Of a DNA stretch of 64,000 nucleotides, positions 8,860 through 18,953 are shown in pieces. The DNA is from Sabethes cyaneus (lineage: Eukaryota; Arthropoda; Insecta; Diptera; Culicidae). The translations under genes were made by a program, and so were the position numbers. The stretch is taken from assembly GCF_943734655.1 (NCBI RefSeq), contig NC_071354.1:37349347-37413346 (forward strand), written 5' to 3'. The notes under the pieces are model-generated. The model was given only the letters and a program-made list of their open reading frames with translations, was not told the DNA's origin and ran no database searches. Each line of letters begins with the position of its first letter. Position 1 is the first letter of the stretch.

Positions 8860-11800
8860 CTATGACAATCCAAGCATCCGTGCGAATCTATCAGTCTTCA
8901 CTGAACCTAACGGTTTGGTCAATATATCAGCTACCATGTCGTCGGTAGGACAATATTGTAGTTCCATGGTTCCATCCTCGTGTAGTTGCTTCACAAAATG
9001 CTCTTTCACCTCAATGTGCTTGGAGCGACGACTCTTCCGCTCCGAAGTGACGAAATGGATACAACTCTGATTGTCCTCCATGAGTTTTACCGGACCGTTG
9101 ATCTTCTCCCCCATGTCCTCAAGCAAACGACGAAGCCAGATCAGCTCTTGACCAGCTTCACTTAGTGCTACGTACTCGGATTCCATCGAAGACAGTGTGA
9201 CGGAAGTTTGCCTTCGACTAACCCACGATACTGCAGCTCCAGCATAGTAGAAAACAAAACCAGTCGTCGATCTTCTTGTACCAATATCACCGGCCCAATC
9301 AGCATCGGAATAACCAATTAGATTGCCTCCTATGTCACCATATACCAGTTTCGATACTTTCGTTGCTTTCAAATAGCGGACAACGCGCTTTGCCGCTACC
9401 CAGTCTGCTTCCGTCGGCGAACTTACTTTCCGACCTAATATTGCTACACTAGCTGCTACATCTGGCCTGGCACACACAGAAATGTACAGCAATGCTCCCA
9501 CGAGACTACGATAATCTGTGGAATCGGCAAGCTTCGGGCTTTTATCCTCTGAACTCGTAAAACCCACTTCCATTGGCGTCTTTGCTCGCTTTGCATCACG
9601 TAGACCGAACTTCTCCGCTACGCGATCGATATATGCTTCCACTGAAATGCTATATATGCCGTTTTCCTTTCGAATTTCTAGCCCTAGAAAGTATTTGGGC
9701 TCTCCAAGATTCGTAATCTGGAAATACTGTTTCAGTGCATTATATACCGTATCAATTACAGTTTCAGATTCACAGCCAATCATTATATCATCCACATATA
9801 CGAGAAAATATACACGCTGCCCATTAATAATTTTCGTATATAAGCACGAGTCGGCAACACTTGCCTTAAACCCCATCTCCATGAGAACGCTATGTAAGCG
9901 TTGGTTCCAACATCGAGCGGACTGTTTGAGTCCGTAAATGCTCTTTTTCAAACGACATACCATGTTCTCTTTGCCCTTTACTGTGTACCCAGGTGGTTGT
10001 TTCATGAAAATTTCTTCATTCAACTCACCGTACAAGTAGGCCGTTTTCACGTCAAAGTGTTTCAATGCCATTTTCTTTTTGCTTGCCGTTGCTAATAACA
10101 CCCGAAGTGTTGTTTGGTTAGTTACTGGTGCGAAAACTTCATCGAAATCCACTCCAAATTTCTGTGAGTATCCTTGAGCCACTAAACGAGCCTTGTATTT
10201 AACAATCTCACCCGCTGCGTTTTTCTTCAATTTATACACCCAGCGACAACCAACTGCCTTTCGGCCAACCGGTAAGTTAACGAGCTCCCACGTTTCATTT
10301 TCTGCGTGCGATTCCAGCTCATCCAACATTGCTGCTTTCCAATTTTTATTGTCTTTACAGGCTGCTGCTTGCTGAAAAGTTTTCGGTTCAACATCATCAG
10401 CACTCAAAGAACCAGCAGCATACGATTCCTCGATGTATCTGCGTGGTGCTACTCCTTTTGTCGACCGTTTCGACCGCCGTGCTATTTCATCCAAAGGAAA
10501 GCCACGAAACGAATCGTTTCCTTCAGAAGCACTATCGTAAGATGATCCAATCTGTTCCTGGATTGCACCATCAGGCTCTTCGTCTGCATCAGCGGAATCC
10601 AAATCACTCCCATAATCGACCAGGCGTTCATTTTCCGATGGCAATGCAAGCGGCACTTGGAATACTCCTCCTGTCTCCAGATCCCGATTTGGAAAAACTC
10701 CTTCGGTATCACACATTTCATCGAAAACTGCATCTCTGCTCACCGTTATCATATTCGTTTCAGGGTTCAAGAAACGATATGCCTTTCGACCATCAGCGTA
10801 CCCAACGAACACCAACTTATCAGCTTTGTAATCCAGTTTCCGCCGTTTCTCTTTGGGTATATGTACGTACGCTTTGGAACCAAAAATCCTCAGATGGCCA
10901 TACGATGGCTTTTTACCATGCCAGAGCTCAAACGGTGTGTTTGTAACGGTAGACGACGGCAAACGATTCTGCAAATAATTTGCTGTGCATATCGCCTCGC
11001 CCCAGTACTTCTTCTCCAACCTTGCTTCCGAAAACATACACCGCAGCATCTCCACAAGATAGCGATTTTTCCGCTCAGCGACGCCGTTTTGCTGTGGCGA
11101 ATACGGTGCTGTCTGTTGGTGTACTATACCACTTTCAGCGAAATACTTTTGCAAAGAGTTACTCAAAAACTCACCACCACCGTCAGAACGAAATTTCTTA
11201 GGAAAGTTCCCGAACTGGTTCTTCACCAGAGCGCAATATTCACGAATTCGAGCCTCCGCATCCGATTTTTGTTTCAACAAATAAACCATCGTGTATCGAC
11301 TAAAATCGTCTACCAATACTATGTAGAAACGATTACCACTTGGTGTTACTTCTTCCATCGGACCGCCCAAATCAGCATGCACAAGATCTCCTACGGAATC
11401 AGATTTGCTGTCAGACACCTTCGGAAAGGAATCTCGACTCATCTTTCCTTCACTGCATGGACCACATACCGACCGGACGTCACATGGATTTATTTTCAAC
11501 CCGTATCCCAGATTATCACGAACTATTTTGTCAACTGCTTGCAGATCCCGATGTCCAAATCGCCGATGCCATAAATGCTTGCACATACCATCATGTCTTG
11601 GATTCGCCAGAAGTGCTTTTTCCGAAACGTGATTCAAGTGGTATAAGCCTCCCTTTCGCTGTCCAACCACTAACGATTCTTCTCCTTTCAGGATGTGACA
11701 TTTATTTTGTTCAAACAAGACCTGAAATCCCAAATCAGTGATTCTACTCACCGACAGCAAGTTAGCAGCAAGCGACGGAACGTGCAAAACATTATCGAGT

Positions 11801-12060
11801 TTAACGTTTATTTTTGCACCAGTTCCGTTGGACGAGACTATGTTACTCGAGCCGGTTCCAGACGATTGGATAGATTTCCCATCTGCCAAACAAACAACAG
11901 TCGCTTTGGACGTATCAACGACACCATGCAACAATGACGCATCACTCGCCATATGAGCAGTTGCACCTGAATCTAGGTACCAAAAATCAGACCGTTCAAC
12001 ACTGCTTGCAGCCAAGCAAACTTCAAAACCGGAACTAGAATCAACGGCAACATTCGCCTT
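8860..12060 (-). CDS. Copia Pol: protease-integrase-RT-RNase H
   Basis: Continuous frame from just after the gag amber codon to TAG at 8860-8862. Domains in copia order: protease LDSGATAHM; integrase with H-H-C-C finger (HRRFGH...CGPCSEGK) and DDE core (HADLGGP, FRSDGGGEF, PQQNGVAERKNR); reverse transcriptase with FDVKTAYLYGEL and YVDDIMIG (codons at about 9781-9801); RNase H with DADWAG, ESEY, and DNQSCI plus the RRSKHIEVK block. All catalytic residues are present and there are no internal stops. Integrase before RT fixes Ty1/copia. It is in the same frame as gag, with 15 further codons between the stop and the first protease-proximal residues, so the natural product is probably a single Gag-Pol. 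Confidence 0.95.
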   Translation of the reverse strand, partial: KANVAVDSSSGFEVCLAASSVERSDFWYLDSGATAHMASDASLLHGVVDTSKATVVCLADGKSIQSSGTGSSNIVSSNGTGAKINVKLDNVLHVPSLAANLLSVSRITDLGFQVLFEQNKCHILKGEESLVVGQRKGGLYHLNHVSEKALLANPRHDGMCKHLWHRRFGHRDLQAVDKIVRDNLGYGLKINPCDVRSVCGPCSEGKMSRDSFPKVSDSKSDSVGDLVHADLGGPMEEVTPSGNRFYIVLVDDFSRYTMVYLLKQKSDAEARIREYCALVKNQFGNFPKKFRSDGGGEFLSNSLQKYFAESGIVHQQTAPYSPQQNGVAERKNRYLVEMLRCMFSEARLEKKYWGEAICTANYLQNRLPSSTVTNTPFELWHGKKPSYGHLRIFGSKAYVHIPKEKRRKLDYKADKLVFVGYADGRKAYRFLNPETNMITVSRDAVFDEMCDTEGVFPNRDLETGGVFQVPLALPSENERLVDYGSDLDSADADEEPDGAIQEQIGSSYDSASEGNDSFRGFPLDEIARRSKRSTKGVAPRRYIEESYAAGSLSADDVEPKTFQQAAACKDNKNWKAAMLDELESHAENETWELVNLPVGRKAVGCRWVYKLKKNAAGEIVKYKARLVAQGYSQKFGVDFDEVFAPVTNQTTLRVLLATASKKKMALKHFDVKTAYLYGELNEEIFMKQPPGYTVKGKENMVCRLKKSIYGLKQSARCWNQRLHSVLMEMGFKASVADSCLYTKIINGQRVYFLVYVDDIMIGCESETVIDTVYNALKQYFQITNLGEPKYFLGLEIRKENGIYSISVEAYIDRVAEKFGLRDAKRAKTPMEVGFTSSEDKSPKLADSTDYRSLVGALLYISVCARPDVAASVAILGRKVSSPTEADWVAAKRVVRYLKATKVSKLVYGDIGGNLIGYSDADWAGDIGTRRSTTGFVFYYAGAAVSWVSRRQTSVTLSSMESEYVALSEAGQELIWLRRLLEDMGEKINGPVKLMEDNQSCIHFVTSERKSRRSKHIEVKEHFVKQLHEDGTMELQYCPTDDMVADILTKPLGSVKTDRFARMLGLS

Positions 12061-12795
12061 CTAATTGTCAGGCTTCTTCTGTTCACGCTTATCCTGGGCA
12101 AATTTCCGGCAATCCCTCCGAAAATGCCCCTCCTTTTTGCAGTAATGGCACACCACATTTTTCTTCGCACTACGGTTGCCTAGACTGTTCGGTTTAACCG
12201 TATTCATTACCAGTGCCTTTTCACCACTATGACACTCACTTTCGACACGACGTCGACCCTCATCGAGCAGCTTACCCTTCACAAAGTCTACAGTTAGGTC
12301 TGCATCTGGTCGACTTTCCAGCGCTACGATCAACCCATCGTAGGATTTTGGAAGGCTGCACAACGTTAATGCCACGAACCAGTTGTCTTTCACTTCCTCA
12401 CCTAACGCTGTTAATCGAAGTCGCAACGCAGCCATATCCTTCAAGTGATCCGCCATGCTACCATTTTCGGGCATCCGGATGGTAATCAACAGTTTCACTA
12501 CGTGGATTATACTGGACAGAGATGCGCGCTCGTGGTAATCTTTCAGCGCGTCCCACATCTCCTTAGCCGTCTGCTTCGTCATAACATGAATGAGCTGCGT
12601 GTCCTCCAAAGCCAATCCGATCAACGCTTGAGCTTTCTCATCATTTGAGACCCAGGTTGCATCAGCATTCTCAGGCTTCGGATCCATGACAACTTTCAGC
12701 AGCTTTTCCCTTGTTAGAAGCAAACGCATTTTGAATTTCCACACTGCGTAGTTTCCGTCACTCAGCTTTTCAATTGTGGCTTTTGTCTCCGCCAT
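12061..12795 (-). CDS. Copia Gag, ending at an in-frame amber codon
   Basis: Starts MAETKATIEKLSDGNYAVWK, the usual copia Gag opening (a DUF4219/UBN2-type region with L.G.NY..W), chosen over an upstream in-frame ATG at 12894 because homology begins here. It carries the zinc knuckle CHYCKKEGHFRRDC near the end and stops at TAG 12061-12063. The same frame continues directly into pol. Gag packages element RNA; the amber codon either truncates it or separates Gag from Gag-Pol by readthrough. Confidence 0.92.
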   Translation of the reverse strand: MAETKATIEKLSDGNYAVWKFKMRLLLTREKLLKVVMDPKPENADATWVSNDEKAQALIGLALEDTQLIHVMTKQTAKEMWDALKDYHERASLSSIIHVVKLLITIRMPENGSMADHLKDMAALRLRLTALGEEVKDNWFVALTLCSLPKSYDGLIVALESRPDADLTVDFVKGKLLDEGRRRVESECHSGEKALVMNTVKPNSLGNRSAKKNVVCHYCKKEGHFRRDCRKFAQDKREQKKPDN

Positions 12796-12918
12796 CTTGT
12801 TTTTCACAAGCACTCGTTTCTTCCGATGCGACACAAACGATAAACTACGCCACCAAAATCCACTATAGGCGAGTTCGAGCAAAACTAATAGCAACCGTTC
12901 GCTACCTGGTTGTGATTA

Positions 12919-15486
12919 GGGTAAATGATTTTGAAATGGACCTAGTCGAATTCTGATCTTGAATGGACCTATTTTTAAATAAGAATTTTAGGATATAATT
13001 ATCAAGTCTTTGTACTGTATTTAGCTTTTATGTTTATCTTTAATCATTTCTGAACGTAAATATACTAAAATTAAATTAAAATTATAGCCAAAACTACTTT
13101 ATTGCCGCGTATTTAAAAGTAGCTGTTTTTCAGCGTTTTGGCAGTCACCATAGAGTATTTTCAAACTGTTACTACCCGGAACCCTTCTGGTTTAAAATAA
13201 AACAATACTCTTAAAATCATGCTAAAATATGTGTAATTTCAATTTAGGTATTTAAAAGTTCAGTAAAACCAGTAAAATCTTCAAATTCTTGAAAAATGTT
13301 AACCCCCTTTTTTGATCTTGAATGGACCTAGTATTGATTTTAGAATGGACCTAGTTCTGCGCTCCGAGACATCACTGCCGGTAGCTATCATTGCCTACCA
13401 CCAACGAACACGCCGTTGTATATTCCATAAAACTGCTTGTTGTCACTATAGTATCTCCGTTTATAATTAATCTATAAGCACGGGATATTGAAAGTAGGCT
13501 TGATTTAGAGGCCTAAATAAAAACTTAATTATATTGATAAAACTCACTATCACTCATCCTTTTTCGTAGTTGCTTCATAGTGTTTGTATATTGTAGCCTC
13601 TAGTTTTGAAACTAAAAAGTCTTCCTAATTAGTTAGCTAACATATGTCATTTTATGCCTCAAATAATATAAACTTTATTTGTACAAAATCGGTATTGTAC
13701 AAAAATTTTAACCATCATTGATTAAAAGATAATATGGATCAAAAGATAAGAGGGATACTAACTGCCTTCTGTTAAGGGGGCATAGTACCTTTTCAATTTT
13801 TTAAAACCTAAATTTTTTGATTGATTATTTCGAAAGATTAACATTTTGACCATATGTGTTTGAAGTCGTTTGCATGAATTCCAAATATTGACAAAGTTAC
13901 ACCTATTTGTACCACGCATGTCTGGAGCGATTAAACAACAAGTAAAAACTTCAACGTCGTTTTTCTCGAAACCAGATTTTGAAAGTCGGTACCATAAATA
14001 TCTCAAGAACGGCTCAAGCAATTCTTATGATTCTTTTTTTGTTTGAAAGCCAACAAAATTATCTAGTGTTTGACCCATCCTTTTCTTGATATTGTAATTT
14101 TTGTATTTTTTAGAAATGTTTCAATTTCTAATTCAAGTCAATTTTTTCGCTTAAAAACCATACTTTTATGTATTAATTGTCGCCATTTTGTTATGTGTTC
14201 GGATTCTAAAAAAGGATGGATCAAACACGAGATAATTAAATGTTCTTTCATGTCGTTTTGGAATTTTTCAATTCGGATAAGCCCCCAGCGCCAATCCATG
14301 GTACCGCAATTCATGGTTTTTTTGAACGACTATCTTCAAGGAGCCGTAGGGGCAAGGGCCAAATCTGTTCTTGCTTTTAATATATACGTTATTATTTTCC
14401 ATGCAAAAAGGTACGAAAAGAAGACAAAAACGAGAGAATTTTTTTGGACGATTTTCGGAAACTACGAATTCGAATTTCCATTTCTGTTTCGTGCTAGAAG
14501 TGTTAAGTACACTCATTTTTCGAGTTTTTCAGGCTGTAGAGCATACGGACAATTGATTTTATACTCATAGCCTACAAATTTTTTTTAGCCCCCCGATTTT
14601 TTAATGTGTCAAAAATTGAATAATTACCACTAATTAACGAATTTTTCACGATTGCAACGGTTTTATATTCAAAATGTTCGACAGGGGCTGTCGCAAACCT
14701 TTAGATACTTTGCAGTAAGACGTAGTCCTACGTCAGTAAAAGTCTGACCTTTCGAAATATGTAGTCAATAAAAACTCGAACCCCACTGTACTTAATAAAC
14801 TACGTTTAATACAAGTTATATTACATATTTTTAATGAATGGTTTAAATTTTTGAAACTAATAGGCGACATAATTTTTTTATGACGTAGAAATCGTTTCAA
14901 CCATATCTGAACAACAGGTAATAATAAATTTCCAATATACAAATGTCACACACAGATACATACATAACGCATATCAAGTCACTGAAACATTGTTCAATTG
15001 TTGGGCTGACATAAAAACAAGACCCTCGGCGACTGTGACTGATTTCAAATTTTTCAACCGACTTTCATACCTTTCTAACAGAGTATAAGAAAGGTAAAAG
15101 CTGTTCAACCTTGTGTCCTATTAATAAATAACAGTAGTATAGTTGTACTATTAAAAAAAAGTTCTTTGTTATTATTTTGTTCATTTACATGGAAGAAACT
15201 ATGACAATCCAAATTTAGGTCCATTTCAAAATCAAAAATAGGTCCAATTCAAGATCATGTTGGGTCCATTCAAGATCAAAAATAGGCTTTGGCTAAAAAC
15301 GATATATTTAATAAAAGTTTCATCAATTATACATTTTTAAAGTACTGATAATGTAGAAAAAAGGTGGTACTTTCCAACAAATAGTAACATCACCACATAT
15401 TATTTATAAATGACGAGTAAACTGAGCAGGAGTGCGAGTGGTGGTGTTAAAAAGCGCTAAATAGGTCCATTCAAGATCAATTACCC
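12919..15486. mobile_element. 2.57-kb TA-flanked TIR element in the copia leader
   Basis: Ends GGGTAAATGATTTTGAAATG (left) and the complement of GGGTAATTGATCTTGAATGG (right), flanked by TA at 12917-12918 and 15487-15488. Variants of GATCTTGAATGGACCTA occur four times near the left end (about 12928, 12953, 13314, 13336) and four times inverted near the right (15216, 15239, 15261, 15462). No transposase is recognised. The interior includes a repeat shared with 21860-22130. The TA duplication and G-rich ends suggest a Tc1/mariner-pogo relative. Confidence 0.85.
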
Positions 15487-15488
15487 TA

Positions 15489-16163
15489 TTGGAACTACAA
15501 AAAAAGTGCAATTCCCAAAATGCTTGCTGGTACCTATATGGAACTCGACTTTAAATGTAATATTTTATTGAATTACCAACAGTGGGAATGATGAAAATGG
15601 ATAATAAAGGTAAGAAAAAGTATTACCTTTCACTTAATATATATTGTTTCTGTTTCGGGAGATTATTAGAGCTTCGCAAGTGTATTTATGTTTACGAACT
15701 GATAGGTTATATGTTTGGTTCTTGGTGCAGATTATGCTAATCACGAAAAAAAATTTGAAAACACATTGGAAAACACTGAAGACTGGAAATAATTGGTGAT
15801 TCTCTATCCAGGATATGTAAACTTTACAGCTGACTCTATGTACTTTTGTTTCATGCGGTACAAAATCAAACATTAATATTTTTCTGCCATAAAGTTAATT
15901 AATTCGAATATTTTCACTTGCCTTAACGTAAATTAACTAATTTCTTCCAATATTTCGCTATCTAAAATGCTGACAATTGAAAGGGTTAATCAAAAACTGC
16001 ATTTTATTTCAGCTTTTTTCAAAAATGTATGGAGTTTGACAGCGATTTTACTTTTCATCACTTTTTTTATGCAGCGCCTCTAAGCGGGCGATAGCTTGTC
16101 AAAAACGCCTATAGCGATTAATTGTCTAAAAAAAATAAAACACTCAAGCCTTTTCAAGCAAAA
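15489..16163 (-). other. Remainder of copia 5' leader
   Basis: AT-rich, no frame of note. Together with 12796-12916 it makes a leader of about 800 bases, long for copia, so a further undetected insertion is possible. Confidence 0.5.
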
Positions 16164-16177
16164 CTGGGCCCATAACC
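16164..16177 (-). promoter_or_regulatory. Copia primer-binding site (tRNA-iMet half-molecule type)
   Basis: Minus-strand GGTTATGGGCCCAG lies immediately after the 5' LTR. This is the sequence by which copia primes from an internal fragment of initiator methionine tRNA. Confidence 0.9.
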
Positions 16178-16402
16178 TCTTGGACTAGAGGTTGCAGTGG
16201 AATAAAAGGCTAATTTATAAAAACGAACAAGTTTATTAAAAAAGGTGTTATCTCCACGAGATCACTTTTACTTATAACTAATATTAACATTCGTGATGAA
16301 ACACGTCGCAATATGCTGCTACTTCACTCAGCTAGTACTTCTCGCACAGGGTGCTTCATAAATAAGATGAATATAAGGAGCAAGGTCGTTGTTACTCCAA
16401 CA
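16178..16402 (-). repeat. Copia 5' LTR
   Basis: 225 bp, matching the 3' LTR except for one visible base. It should contain the element's promoter on the minus strand. Confidence 0.95.
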
Positions 16403-16407
16403 AGTTA
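16403..16407. repeat. Copia target site duplication, right (AGTTA)
   Basis: Pairs with AGTTA at 8602-8606. Confidence 0.9.
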
Positions 16408-16423
16408 TAGTGAGTGTGGCTGG

Positions 16424-16501
16424 CTGCCGGGTGAGTTTGCCATGCGCGCGCCGTCTCGGAACGTACCGAAACAGTCACCAAAGTACAAATACTCATAGTA
16501 A
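16424..16501 (+). pseudogene. Histone H2B pseudogene, copy 2, C-terminal part
   Basis: Reads LPGEFAMRAPSRNV in one frame, and the VTKYTSS end in another, so a frameshift separates them (normal end [24 protein letters not shown]). A histone stem-loop follows at 16539. It is the partner of 7864-7964 across the two insertions. Confidence 0.85.
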
Positions 16502-16538
16502 ATGTATCTGGTCAGGTTTCTGTAACTATCCAACAATT

Positions 16539-16554
16539 AGCCCTTTTTAGGGCC
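16539..16554 (+). terminator. Histone mRNA 3' stem-loop (H2B copy 2)
   Basis: AGCCCTTTTTAGGGCC, identical to 6912-6927. Confidence 0.85.
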
Positions 16555-16778
16555 AAATATATACATGAAGATGCAATTCGATTTTCTCACTAAACGCTTC
16601 GCCTCGAATTACGAAATGGCGCAGTTTGCTTTTCAGAAGATTTTGCCATGTAATACAGTTTAAACATGACTGGCGGCTTGTACGCGCATAGTTGATAAAC
16701 TTCCAATTTGTCATGTTCATTTTAAATTGAGGGAAATGTGAGAAAAATCAATTTAACTGCTTCGTCTACTTACTCAGC

Positions 16779-16794
16779 AGTTCTTAAAAGAACT
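16779..16794 (-). terminator. Histone mRNA 3' stem-loop (H1 copy 3)
   Basis: Perfect AGTTCTTTTAAGAACT on the minus strand, same distance from the H1 stop as the other two copies. Confidence 0.85.
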
Positions 16795-16836
16795 GATTGT
16801 TTTCTACCAGATACTAGTAATGCAAATCAAGGAAAT

Positions 16837-17366
16837 TTACATCTGGGCAGCAGCTTTTTTCGGGCCACCTTCTCCGCTGGAACGACTTCTTTTGGCGGCT
16901 TTCGGTGCCTTTGCTGTGGATTCCATTGGCTTAGTAGATTTTTGTTCGGGGGCAGCCGCATATTTACTCCAGTAGTACAGCTTTAATCGGAGCCGCCTTT
17001 ACAGCAGTTAGCAAATTTAATTTGTTATCGTCCGTTTTATCAACCTTGAACGAATCGGAAGCGCCTGCTCTCTTTGTTTGGACCAGCTTTTCGACCTTTT
17101 CGACAGCTACCTAATTTCAAAACCATTTTCACGAATGTGACCAAGCTTGAAACGTCACAATTGTGGCTGGCGGCGATTTACTTGAAGACGGCTTGCAGCG
17201 AAGATCCGTTGATTATTCAGGGCATTGATAGCAGCGAAAACCATATCGTTCGCTGGCGGACGAGTCGATGGCTTCTTCGGTTTGTTGGCGTCTCGCTCCG
17301 TGAATTTGGATGTCTTCGATGCCTTATTCCGGAGAAGCAGCAAGCAGCAACAGCTAAAGCCTAACA
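16837..17366 (-). pseudogene. Linker histone H1 pseudogene, copy 3 (longest)
   Basis: On the minus strand the H1 order is clear: FTERDANKPKKPSTRPPANDM, VFAAINALNN (helix 1), frameshift, GSSLQAVFK-stop, IAASHNCDVSSL, TFVKMVLKL, a diverged KGRKAGPNK, then a K/A/P-rich tail to TAA at 16837-16839. It retains the part of the globular domain that copy 1 lost. A TATATA box near 17441 lies upstream on the minus strand. Non-functional through a frameshift and stops. Confidence 0.9.
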
Positions 17367-17861
17367 ATTTTCGAACGGATTCTATTACAAGGCGTAAACT
17401 AAATACAATCAAAGGAAGCTTAAACCATAGCTCATCTCGTATATATTTCTGTCATCTGTGCTTGGGAAGCATTGACGTGGGGAGGGAAAAAAATGAAAAT
17501 ATTGAATTAATGAATGTTCGTCTAATATTTTCTTAATTATTACATGTCTGTTAGGGAAACATGTAATAAACTATGTAGAAATGGATTTTTTGAAAAGTTC
17601 CAATCGATTGATACCAATATCTCTAGAATCTATTGAGGGAGTTATAAGCGTGTAAACCATAACCACTTTTCGTTACATGTTCCCTTTTCGTTTTTCTGAA
17701 GTGCACCCCAATATAGAAATCAAAGAAGTAGTCCTACTTCAAAACCATTGCATACATTTGGGATGACTTGTTGCCACTCTGTATATAGTCACTCTACCCA
17801 GTAAAAAACATATGTTTGAGTGAAAAACGATAAGTTTTTGAAGCCTTTTGCACTGGGCTTA

Positions 17862-18103
17862 TAGCGAACTCATAAATTAACCTGGGTTCGTGCTAACTCG
17901 AACTCAAAATTTATGAACGATACGGGCAGTTTGACAGATCGACCCGTAAACCGTAATGCTAGACAGTTTTAACCTGCGCTTCAAACTGAATGCTGTCAGT
18001 TTAACCGAAATGCAATCTCGGTTAATTTATGAACGCGTTGACAGCACTTGGATTAAAACTGAGTGCTAATCGACCTGAGCCAGGTTAATTTATGAATTCG
18101 CTA
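17862..18103. mobile_element. 242-bp MITE with TTA duplication (PIF/Harbinger-like)
   Basis: TIR TAGCGAACTCATAAATTAAC at the left and its near-perfect complement at the right, flanked by TTA at 17859-17861 and 18104-18106. The opposite arm of the host hairpin (around 18482-18492) preserves the uninterrupted site with a single TTA, which confirms the duplication. Confidence 0.85.
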
Positions 18104-18115
18104 TTAGCAAGCTCT

Positions 18116-18305
18116 ACACACTTAAAAAAAAGTACCGAGTTCGGAAAATTATCGTAAATTTTACCGAACTCTGAGCAGCAGAACGTTCGGTAAAATTTTT
18201 TTATGATGCCAAACATTACTAATGATCCGTAAACATCGATTGGCACCATCGAATTTTACCGAACGTTCGGCTGCTCAGAGTTCGGTAAAAAAAAATTAGT
18301 GTGTA
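18116..18305. repeat. Inverted-repeat segment rich in TTACCGAAC
   Basis: Arms TACACACT(T/A)A...TACCGA(G/A)TTCGG mirror each other across a ~60-base centre, and CTGAGCAGC occurs on both sides. Probably another MITE nested in the outer hairpin. Confidence 0.6.
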
Positions 18306-18915
18306 TATGCTGCTCCATCAAAACATAACTCTCACCCGTTTTGTTTATATTTGCGACATCGCCCTTTTGTTAATTCTATCCAGAATTGTGTACAACGCTT
18401 GATCAGTTTTTAATTTGTCTCAGTGTAAATCACAATAAAATTCCTGATGAGTCCGACCTGATGACCTAATTTTATAGAGCTTGCTAAGCCCAGTGCAAAA
18501 GGCTGTAAAAACTTATCGTTTTTCACGAAACGTATGTTTTTTACCGGGGTTATAACTGAGGGAAAACAAAAACAAACGTGTAAAATCAATGTAAAATCTA
18601 ACAACAGCATCAACAAATCGTGCGTCGATGTGTGCGTAAACGTCAGCAAGCTAAATTATAAACGCTGCACTCATTTACGGTAGTACAGTAAATTTTATCG
18701 TTCTTTTCTGTATTTAAAAGAAACAGAAACAAAAATGCATTGCATATACGCCCTATTTTTGATTTTTGATTGAATATTCCCGGCAATGACAATACTGAAA
18801 ATCTGGCATTCCTGCCCACGAAGCTCGAACAGGAAGTACGTGAAATCAGCCCTTCCATTTTGACAGCTGTCACCGTTATTTGGCTGTCACTTTCAGTTCA
18901 GCGCCCTCGTTTCTA

Positions 18916-18928
18916 CTTCCTTTCTTTC
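18916..18928 (+). promoter_or_regulatory. RpS16 5'TOP-type pyrimidine tract / likely transcription start
   Basis: CTTCCTTTCTTTC lies 26 bases before the RpS16 ATG. Insect ribosomal protein genes start within such tracts, and the mRNA is then translationally controlled through the TOP motif. Confidence 0.7.
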
Positions 18929-18953
18929 TAGTTTGTTGTGTACGGAGTTAAAC

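Larger units (their letters stand above)
8607..16402 (-). mobile_element. Complete Ty1/copia LTR retrotransposon, nearly intact, with an internal insertion
   Basis: Minus-strand element bounded by 225-bp LTRs (16178-16402 as the 5' LTR, 8607-8831 as the 3' LTR) and AGTTA duplications. It has a tRNA-iMet-type primer site, gag, pol, a purine tract and both LTRs in the right order. The LTRs differ at one visible base (T at 8744 versus C at 16315), so insertion was recent. It landed in the H2B remnant whose halves lie at 7864-7964 and 16424-16501. Its leader holds a TA-flanked element at 12919-15486, which must be at least as young unless it was already present in the source copy. Gag and pol are in one frame apart from one amber codon. 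Confidence 0.95.
17797..18549. mobile_element. Outer hairpin/TIR element containing two nested inverted-repeat elements
   Basis: The ends CCCAGTAAAAAACATA and the complement of ACCGGGG-flanked GTAAAAAACATACG form arms of about 80 bp (17797-17875 region and 18477-18549) including CACTGGGCTTAGCAAGCTCT. A TA duplication is possible. No coding frame. The arms are split by the element at 17862-18103, followed by another inverted-repeat segment at 18116-18305. Confidence 0.75.

Noticed and set aside
8742..8948. Small plus-strand frame repeated at 16313-16498
   Set aside because: Lies in the copia LTRs, antisense to the element; the duplication is explained by the two LTRs.
9518..11937. Many plus-strand frames of 60-305 codons
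   Set aside because: Antisense shadows of copia pol.
14070..14570. 166-codon plus-strand frame inside the TA-flanked element
   Set aside because: Part of it overlaps a dispersed repeat also found non-coding at 21860-22130; no transposase motif.
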